Source: Merdibacter massiliensis
Lineage (GTDB): Bacteria > Bacillota_I > Bacilli_A > Erysipelotrichales > Erysipelotrichaceae
Direction: 5' to 3'
Assembly (NCBI RefSeq): GCF_900155395.1
Contig: NZ_LT699724.1
Location: 114,356 to 178,355 of the forward strand
DNA length: 64,000 nucleotides
Each line of letters opens with the position of its first letter. Positions within the stretch are counted from its first letter, which is position 1. Under the pieces are notes generated by a model. It worked only from the letters and a program-made list of their open reading frames with translations. It made no database searches and was not told the DNA's origin. The translations under genes and the position numbers were made by a program. Below are positions 58,780 through 64,000 of this stretch, in pieces.

Positions 58780-59718
58780 ATGAAAAGAAGCGTTGCAAAT
58801 TTACTTTTGATTATTGTCACAATCATATGGGGAGGGGGCTTTATCGCGACATCTGCTGCTCTTGAGTGTTTTGATCCTTTTTACGTACTGATGATTCGTT
58901 TTGTTGGATCAGCTATGCTTTCTTTTTTGATTGCTTTTCCCAGACTAAGAAAAGTGGAACATAAAACCTTATTGAAAGGATCTGTTGCAGGTGTTTTTTT
59001 ATTTTTGGCATTCGCGTTTCAGACATTTGGCCTGCAGTACACTACAGCAAGCAAGAATGCTTTTTTAACAACCACAAATGTGATGTTTGTCCCTTATATC
59101 TATTGGATGTTGTTTCATCAACGGCCATCCTATCGACAAGTGATCGCGTCTTTTCTGTGTATAGGGGGCATAGGTTTACTTACGCTAAAAGGAAGCGCGA
59201 TTTCTTTTGGCTTGGGGGATTTCTTTTCATTGATTTGTGCAGTGTTTTTTGCCTTTCATATCATTGCATTGGATTGGGCTACCAAAAGTGAAGATGTATT
59301 GGTCATCAATGCTATGCAGATGTTGATAGCAGCAGTTTTTTCAACTTTCTGTGCTCTTTTGTTTGGTGCTCCACCTTTACGTATTGGCATGCAGGCAATC
59401 TTAAGTGCATTGTATATGATTGCAATTTCAACGTGTTTGGCGTTTCTTCTACAAACAGCGGCTCAAAAATATACAAGTGCAAACAGTGCCTCTTTGATCT
59501 TGTCGATGGAAGCATTGTTTGCCAGTATCTTTTCGTTTCTGCTTTTGCATGAAAAAATCAGTTTGTTTATGATTTTTGGAGGCATCTTGATTTTATGCTC
59601 GATACTGATCGTTGAATATCATAAAGTGGATAAAAAACAAAATTCGACAAAGTTAGAAACGGACGATTGTTATAGTGATGTGGGTGATCACAATGCATTT
59701 TTACGCAACGAATCATGA
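58780..59718 (+). CDS. EamA/DMT family transporter
   Basis: A 312-residue, ten-helix transporter of the drug/metabolite superfamily with two EamA repeats. It begins RSVANLLLIIVTIIWGGGFI and has TASKNAFLTTTNVMFVPYI before the repeat junction. The second half includes TSANSASLILSMEALFASIF. ATG 58780 follows GGGGGGATTG; the in-frame ATG 58759 would overlap that site. Substrate is unknown. The next small gene begins inside its 3' end. Confidence 0.92.
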   Translation: MKRSVANLLLIIVTIIWGGGFIATSAALECFDPFYVLMIRFVGSAMLSFLIAFPRLRKVEHKTLLKGSVAGVFLFLAFAFQTFGLQYTTASKNAFLTTTNVMFVPYIYWMLFHQRPSYRQVIASFLCIGGIGLLTLKGSAISFGLGDFFSLICAVFFAFHIIALDWATKSEDVLVINAMQMLIAAVFSTFCALLFGAPPLRIGMQAILSALYMIAISTCLAFLLQTAAQKYTSANSASLILSMEALFASIFSFLLLHEKISLFMIFGGILILCSILIVEYHKVDKKQNSTKLETDDCYSDVGDHNAFLRNES

Positions 59719-60013
59719 TTTTCAATCCTTTTTAAATGAGCATCTTTCGCTTATGGAGAATATTATACAATTTGATACGAAGGGAAAGATAGTTGCATAT
59801 GTGGATAAGGAAGAATTTCGCAAACGTGCATGCACTTTTTTTCAAGTGCCTTTGCAGTATACAGCTGATGATGAGTTATTTCTTTTTTCTGTTACAAAAG
59901 AAGATGCATGGAAGATCAAGGTTTGCAGCCGTCACTTCCTTTTGGATAACATTGATGGCAATCCGTGGTTATCTTTATTGGAGAGGATTTATGATTGCTG
60001 GATCATTATCTGA
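59693..60013 (+). CDS. Small protein of unknown function overlapping the EamA gene
   Basis: A 106-residue soluble protein (MHFYATNHDFQSFLNEHLSL...), not recognised. ATG 59693 lies in the last 26 bases of the transporter gene and follows GTGGGTGAT, so translation is probably coupled. It contains QFDTKGKIVAYVDKEEFRKR and ends DCWIII. No domain can be named. Confidence 0.55.
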   Translation: MHFYATNHDFQSFLNEHLSLMENIIQFDTKGKIVAYVDKEEFRKRACTFFQVPLQYTADDELFLFSVTKEDAWKIKVCSRHFLLDNIDGNPWLSLLERIYDCWIII

Positions 60014-60134
60014 AAGTTTTTGTTTTAAATAAACTTTTAAATGTGAATTCTATTTGAAGGTTTTGTTTTATTTATGTATTGTCAATGATAAAAAATAATA
60101 GTAAAATATTCTATAGTGTTAGGAGGATTATATA

Positions 60135-60356
60135 ATGAGTTTCGATTTAGGGCTATCCATTGGTTGTACGCTGGTTGGTTTAGTTATAGGTTTAATTTTA
60201 GGATTTTATTTCACAAGAAAGAAATTTGAAAAAGAATTAAAGGAAAATCCACCGATTAATGAAAAAATGATTCGTGCGATGTTCTTGCAGATGGGAAGAA
60301 AACCGTCTGAAGCACAGATCAAGCAGATAATGAAATCAGTGAATGCAAACCGATAA
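60135..60356 (+). CDS. YneF family membrane protein (UPF0154)
   Basis: A 73-residue protein with one membrane helix (GCTLVGLVIGLILGFYFTRK) and a conserved cytoplasmic part, NPPINEKMIRAMFLQMGRKPS. This is the YneF family, widespread in Firmicutes with unknown function. TTAGGAGG precedes the ATG. A terminator follows. Confidence 0.92.
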   Translation: MSFDLGLSIGCTLVGLVIGLILGFYFTRKKFEKELKENPPINEKMIRAMFLQMGRKPSEAQIKQIMKSVNANR

Positions 60357-60379
60357 GCACAGCATACTGTGCTTTTTTT
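60355..60379 (+). terminator. Terminator of the yneF-like gene
   Basis: Stem AAGCACAG / CTGTGCTT followed by seven T. Confidence 0.88.
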
Positions 60380-60419
60380 CTTACATTTTTAAAAGATTGC
60401 AAACGAATAAATCATAACA

Positions 60420-60428
60420 TGTTATACT
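60420..60428 (+). promoter_or_regulatory. Extended -10 promoter of the GT51 gene
   Basis: TGTTATACT; a TTGCAA lies 20 bases further upstream. Transcription would start near 60435. Confidence 0.6.
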
Positions 60429-60453
60429 GTGATTGATGAAAGATGGTGGTATT

Positions 60454-61152
60454 TTGAAGCGTATCATTAAAATAGCAGTATGTCTGCTCTTATTGGTCAG
60501 TGTTGTAGGAAGTGCGGTCTTGTTATATCGCGGTCATCAATCTTATGAAGACTTAATTAATAAACAGCCGTTGGATTCCTTGATTCAACAGATTCAAACA
60601 AAAGAAGATTACGTTTCATATGAAGATATTTCTCCATATCTCATTGATGCTACAATAAGTATTGAAGATAAAAATTTTTTTGTACATCATGGTGTCGATA
60701 TTGCCGGCGTAGCAAGGGCAGTTCTCAGCAATTTGTTTGGTATCGGAGATCCTAGTGGCGGTAGTACGATTTCCCAGCAGTTATGCAAGAATTTATACAG
60801 TTTGTTTTATGACACATCGATAACACGTAAGATCACGGAAGCTTTTTTAACCTATGAGCTAGAAGGGAAATATGAAAAGAAAGAAATTCTTGAATTATAT
60901 TTAAATGTGATTAATTATGGTGATGGCTATATTGGAATTAAGGAAGCATCCTTGGGTTATTTTGGAAAGCTTCCTAAAGATCTGACATTAGATGAAGCCA
61001 GCCTCTTGGCAGGTATTCCGCAGTCACCTAATAATTATCAATTAAGCAACCATTATACTGAGGCGAAGGAAAAGCAGAAACTTGTATTGGAAGCGATGGT
61101 AGAGGAGAAGAAAATAGAAGAAGAGATGTTGAAAATTACAGAAGAAGGGTGA
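60454..61152 (+). CDS. Monofunctional peptidoglycan glycosyltransferase (GT51)
   Basis: A 232-residue membrane-anchored GT51 enzyme that polymerises lipid II into glycan strands. One N-terminal helix (IIKIAVCLLLLVSVVGSAVL) is followed by the catalytic block ISIEDKNFFVHHGVD, then GGSTISQQLCKNLY and KYEKKEILELYLNVINYGDG. No transpeptidase domain is present. TTG 60454 with GGTGGT upstream is preferred because the in-frame ATG 60436 sits at the predicted transcript start. The end, EEKKIEEEMLKITEEG, is charged. Confidence 0.9.
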   Translation: MKRIIKIAVCLLLLVSVVGSAVLLYRGHQSYEDLINKQPLDSLIQQIQTKEDYVSYEDISPYLIDATISIEDKNFFVHHGVDIAGVARAVLSNLFGIGDPSGGSTISQQLCKNLYSLFYDTSITRKITEAFLTYELEGKYEKKEILELYLNVINYGDGYIGIKEASLGYFGKLPKDLTLDEASLLAGIPQSPNNYQLSNHYTEAKEKQKLVLEAMVEEKKIEEEMLKITEEG

Positions 61153-61250
61153 TGTTTCGAAGAGTATAGATGTAGCAAAACTGCATGGTAAAGATAGAGG
61201 GCATTTGTTTTCTTTTAAAATATGATGGATATTTCTTGAAATAATTGGAG

Positions 61251-61287
61251 AAAAGACATATATGAAATAACATATGTGTCTTTTTTT
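61251..61287 (+). terminator. Terminator after the GT51 gene
   Basis: Stem AAAAGACATA...ATG / CAT...TATGTGTCTTTT with seven T; 61153-61250 holds nothing recognisable. Confidence 0.75.
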
Positions 61288-61318
61288 ATTCAAAGATTAA
61301 AAAAAGTAAAAAAAAGCC

Positions 61319-61347
61319 TTGCAAAATATAAAAGACTCTGTTATTAT
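61319..61347 (+). promoter_or_regulatory. Promoter of tRNA-Leu
   Basis: TTGCAA (61319-61324), 17-base spacer, TATTAT (61342-61347), ending 11 bases before the tRNA. Confidence 0.8.
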
Positions 61348-61358
61348 ATACGAGCAAT

Positions 61359-61445
61359 GCCCGAGTGGTGAAACTGGTAGACGCAACGGACTCAAAATCC
61401 GTCGGTAGCGATACCGTGCCGGTTCGAGTCCGGCCTCGGGCACCA
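61359..61445 (+). tRNA. tRNA-Leu (anticodon CAA)
   Basis: An 87-base class II tRNA with acceptor stem GCCCGAG / CTCGGGC and encoded CCA end. The anticodon loop CTCAAAA gives CAA, reading UUG leucine codons. The T arm GGTTCGAGTCC and a long variable arm typical of leucine tRNAs are present. It stands alone with its own promoter and terminator. Confidence 0.97.
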
Positions 61446-61454
61446 TATGAAAAG

Positions 61455-61478
61455 AAAAGCCAGTGATGGCTTTTTTTT
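61455..61478 (+). terminator. Terminator of tRNA-Leu
   Basis: Stem AAAAGCCA / TGGCTTTT followed by T tract. Confidence 0.85.
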
Positions 61479-61533
61479 GTTCATTTCTAACTTGAACTTT
61501 ACAGATTTAATACAACGAGCAATTAGGAGCATT

Positions 61534-62439
61534 ATGACTTTACAACAATTAAGATATATAGTAGAAGTTGCCAAGAGCGGCACTTTCATGGAAGCGGCAA
61601 AGAATTTATTTCTATCACAACCCAGTCTTACTAAATCCATCAAAGAATTGGAAAAAGAAATGGGGATCCTCATTTTTGATCGGACGAATAAAGGCGTCTC
61701 TGTCACAAAAGAAGGAGAGGTTTTTTTAGGTTATGCACGTCAAGTTTTAGAACAAGCGGCATTGCTGGAAGAGAAATATAAGAATCATGTTGGAGGGAAA
61801 CAGGAATTTAGAGTTTCAACGCAGCATTATTCATTTGCTGTAAATGCCTTTGTGGATTTGATTAAAGAATGCGGTGGAGAGGAATATGATTTCAGTCTAA
61901 GAGAAACACAGACTTTTTCCATCATTGATGATGTGTCTCGGATGAAGAGTGAAATCGGTATTTTATATTATAATGCATTTAATCAGATGGTGATTCAGAA
62001 ATTGTTAAAAGCGAATGATCTTGAATTTACAGAATTATTTACTGCCCGGCCGCATATTTTTGTAAGTGCAAACAATCCATTGGCAAAGCAAGCAGTTGTG
62101 GATATGGAAGATCTTGTTCAGTACCCTTATCTTTCTTATGAACAAGGGGAACATAATTCTTTTTATTTTTCAGAAGAGATCTTTAGTACGATTCAACGTT
62201 CTAAAAATATCCGAGTAATGGATAGAGCAACCTTATTTAATTTGTTGATTGGATTAAATGGATATACAGTTTGTAGCGGTGTGATTGATAAAGAATTGAA
62301 TGGCGAAAATATCATTGCTGTTCCGCTTCGTGCAGAGGGTGAAATGCATATTGGAGTTATCACACATAAAAAAGCAGTTTTAAGCAAACTGGGTATTTAT
62401 TATATTGATGCCTTAAAAAAATATACCTATCGAAATTAA
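61534..62439 (+). CDS. LysR family transcriptional regulator
   Basis: A 301-residue LysR regulator. The N-terminal helix-turn-helix is LQQLRYIVEVAKSGTFMEAA with the recognition stretch SQPSLTKSIKELEKEMG. The C-terminal part is the inducer-binding fold. ATG 61534 follows TTAGGAG; the longer frame back to 61447 runs through the tRNA terminator. It precedes a MetE-like gene in the same direction, a plausible target, though LysR genes are more often divergent from their targets. Confidence 0.92.
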   Translation: MTLQQLRYIVEVAKSGTFMEAAKNLFLSQPSLTKSIKELEKEMGILIFDRTNKGVSVTKEGEVFLGYARQVLEQAALLEEKYKNHVGGKQEFRVSTQHYSFAVNAFVDLIKECGGEEYDFSLRETQTFSIIDDVSRMKSEIGILYYNAFNQMVIQKLLKANDLEFTELFTARPHIFVSANNPLAKQAVVDMEDLVQYPYLSYEQGEHNSFYFSEEIFSTIQRSKNIRVMDRATLFNLLIGLNGYTVCSGVIDKELNGENIIAVPLRAEGEMHIGVITHKKAVLSKLGIYYIDALKKYTYRN

Positions 62440-62456
62440 TGACTTGTCGATATAGC

Positions 62457-62483
62457 AAAAAGTTATGGTGAAGCCATGTTTTT
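62457..62483 (+). terminator. Terminator of the LysR gene
   Basis: Hairpin ATGG/CCAT core extended by A5 and T5 flanks. Confidence 0.6.
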
Positions 62484-62489
62484 ATGTAT

Positions 62490-62518
62490 TTTACAGAAAA
62501 CGGACATTGTGGTGTAAT
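62490..62518 (+). promoter_or_regulatory. Promoter of the MetE-like gene
   Basis: TTTACA (62490-62495), 17-base spacer, TGTAAT (62513-62518). Confidence 0.6.
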
Positions 62519-62549
62519 GGTGCATGTGAAGTAAACGGAGGGAACTACA

Positions 62550-63668
62550 ATGTATAAAGAAAATGCACCATTCAAATATGATTTCGTAGGAAGTTTCTTG
62601 AGACCGGAAACTCTTAAAAAAGCAAGGATTGATCATGCAGAAGGAAAAATCAATGACGAAGAACTAAGAAAAGTAGAAGATCATGAAATTTCAAAATTGA
62701 TCTTAAAGCAAAAGGAACTCGGATACCATGTGATAACAGATGGGGAATTTCGCCGCAGTTATTGGCATCTTGATTTTATGTGGGGATTAAACGGAATAAA
62801 ACATATTGAATTAGATCATGGGTACTTCTTTCACGGAGAAGAAACTACGCGCGGTTCGATTGCTGTTTCTGGAAATATAGATGGCAGACACCATCCATTT
62901 ATAGAACATTTCAAATTTGTTAAACAATTTGAGGATGAGAACACAGTTGCCAGACAAACGATACCTGCACCGGCTCAGCTCTATGCGGAATTATTTCGCG
63001 GTGATAATGGGGATAATACCATAAAATATTATCCTGATGATGAATGTTTGATCCAAGATATTGCGGCTGCATATAGAACGGTGATAGCAGATTTGTATGC
63101 AGCAGGTTGCCGCAACATTCAATTTGATGACTGTACTTGGGGCTTGCTTTGTGATGATCGATATTGGCAAAATGTGTCTAATGCGGCTGCGGAACGTGAA
63201 AAGACAGCAGAAAAGTATTTACGTCTGAATAATCTTGCGCTTGAAAACAAGCCTTCAGATCTTGTGATCAATACACATGTCTGCCGTGGAAATTATCATT
63301 CGACCTGGGCGTCCATGGGCGGTTATGAACCTATTGCGAAAGTTCTTTTTGAAAATGAAAAAGTAGATGGTTTTTATTTGGAGTTTGATGATGAGCGTTC
63401 TGGAGGATTTGAGCCGCTGCGTTTTGTAGCAAAGGATAAAAAAGTTGTGTTAGGTCTGATTACTTCAAAATCTCCAAAATTGGAAAATCCAAAAGATATC
63501 GTGGCACGTATTCATGAAGCAGCGAAATTTGTCCCGTTTGAACATCTATGCTTGAGCCCGCAATGCGGTTTTGCTTCATGCGAGATCGGTAATAAATTAA
63601 CTGAAGAAGAACAATGGAAAAAGTTGATTCTCGTGAAGCAGATTGCAGAAAACGTATGGGGAGAATAG
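62550..63668 (+). CDS. MetE C-terminal-like protein (YxjG/YxjH family)
   Basis: A 372-residue protein resembling the catalytic half of cobalamin-independent methionine synthase. It begins FVGSFLRPETLKKAR, has the substrate block HVITDGEFRRSYWH and likely zinc residues in NTHVCRGNYHS and LSPQCGFASCE. The N-terminal half of full MetE is absent, as in Bacillus YxjG/YxjH. The reaction is probably methyl transfer to homocysteine or a related thiol, but the methyl donor is uncertain. ACGGAGGG precedes the ATG. A terminator follows. Confidence 0.88.
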   Translation: MYKENAPFKYDFVGSFLRPETLKKARIDHAEGKINDEELRKVEDHEISKLILKQKELGYHVITDGEFRRSYWHLDFMWGLNGIKHIELDHGYFFHGEETTRGSIAVSGNIDGRHHPFIEHFKFVKQFEDENTVARQTIPAPAQLYAELFRGDNGDNTIKYYPDDECLIQDIAAAYRTVIADLYAAGCRNIQFDDCTWGLLCDDRYWQNVSNAAAEREKTAEKYLRLNNLALENKPSDLVINTHVCRGNYHSTWASMGGYEPIAKVLFENEKVDGFYLEFDDERSGGFEPLRFVAKDKKVVLGLITSKSPKLENPKDIVARIHEAAKFVPFEHLCLSPQCGFASCEIGNKLTEEEQWKKLILVKQIAENVWGE

Positions 63669-63678
63669 CTAAAATGAG

Positions 63679-63711
63679 AAAGAAGTGGAATTAGTTCCAT
63701 TTCTTTTTTTT
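63679..63711 (+). terminator. Terminator of the MetE-like gene
   Basis: Stem AGTGGAA / TTCCATT with a 4-base loop and T tract. Confidence 0.75.
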
Positions 63712-63818
63712 GTAATGTTTTAGAAGAAAAAGCATGGTTAAAGGAAGCGACGAGAAGGATATAGAGAGCGGGAGAGGAGGAAAAGAAGGAAAAAAGTAAA
63801 AAAAGTGAGAAAAAAGAA

Positions 63819-63847
63819 TTGACAAGGGAGAAACGGAGTGGTATTAT
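63819..63847 (+). promoter_or_regulatory. Strong promoter of a probable rRNA operon
   Basis: Consensus TTGACA (63819-63824), 17-base spacer, TATTAT (63842-63847). The purine-rich stretch 63714-63818 before it holds no gene. Confidence 0.8.
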
Positions 63848-63853
63848 AACTGA

Positions 63854-64000
63854 GCACGCAGCGAGGTGCTGCGAGCTCGATCTTTGAAAACCAAACAGAG
63901 AAACGTCAATTCAAAAAAAAGAAGAAGGACGCAAGTCCGGATAAGAAAAGAAAAGACGCTAGCAAAGAAAAGCGAAGCGTAAGAAATGAGCTAAACAAAC
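63854..64000 (+). other. Leader of a probable rRNA operon, cut by the window edge
   Basis: The leader shows a boxB-like hairpin CGCAGC-GAGGT-GCTGCG (63857-63873), a boxA-like CGATCTTTGAAAAC (from 63878), and a GGAC-GCAA-GTCC tetraloop hairpin (63927-63938). This order is typical of 16S rRNA leaders in Firmicutes. The 16S gene itself would begin beyond the edge. Confidence 0.75.

Noticed and set aside
62440..62549. SAM riboswitch before the MetE-like gene
   Set aside because: The 110-base gap holds a terminator and a promoter, but no S-box core motif.

Overview
The window reads as chromosomal DNA of a low-GC, Gram-positive anaerobe that carries sporulation genes, most likely a member of the Erysipelotrichales (gut Firmicutes/Bacillota). 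This is inferred from the AT-rich composition, T-box leaders, a type III glutamine synthetase, an Rnf complex, rubrerythrin, ComK, sigma-E/sigma-G/SpoIIGA and the Bacillus-like order sepF-ylmH-divIVA-ileS. I cannot name the species.

Layout. 1-8.3 kb: the 3' end of purB, a ZIP metal transporter, an M29 aminopeptidase, a DUF2207 membrane protein, then a threonine T-box, thrS, a lipoprotein and a NifX-like protein. 8.3-13.6 kb: groESL under two CIRCE operators, an IS1182-type insertion just behind groEL, a D-aminopeptidase and a rubrerythrin. 13.7-23.5 kb: rdgB, trmL, a repeat-bearing cell-wall hydrolase, the M16 pair yfmF/yfmH, a short SSB, a lipoprotein, an ankyrin protein, a WYL regulator and a DUF2779 nuclease-like protein. 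23.7-28.4 kb: a SpoIID-like/peptidoglycan-binding protein with an apparent ATC start, a phospholipase C-like protein, an M19 dipeptidase and hpf. 28.5-36.1 kb: spoIIGA-sigE-sigG and the division/translation cluster ending in T-box-controlled ileS. 36.2-42.3 kb: apbE divergent from rnfCDGEA-(small Cys-rich protein)-rnfB. 42.4-48.2 kb: comK, a peptidase/peptidoglycan-binding protein, a nucleoid-associated protein, a GNAT enzyme and glnN. 48.4-57.6 kb: a two-component system with a glycosyltransferase, plsY, and parE-parC. 57.7-64 kb: small envelope genes, a GT51 transglycosylase, tRNA-Leu, a LysR regulator, a MetE-like protein, and at the right edge the promoter and leader of what should be an rRNA operon.

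How genes work together. ApbE is expected to flavinylate RnfG and RnfD encoded beside it. SpoIIGA should activate pro-sigma-E encoded directly downstream. The two T-boxes couple thrS and ileS to charging of their own tRNAs. The CIRCE sites should place groESL under HrcA.

I did not find a clearly new multi-gene defence or metabolic system. The most unusual points are an Rnf operon whose RnfB lacks the ferredoxin-like half and which carries an extra 59-residue Cys-rich membrane protein, a 681-residue protein whose only well-placed start codon is ATC, a ThrRS without the TGS domain, and a family of hairpins sharing the core of the insertion-sequence ends.
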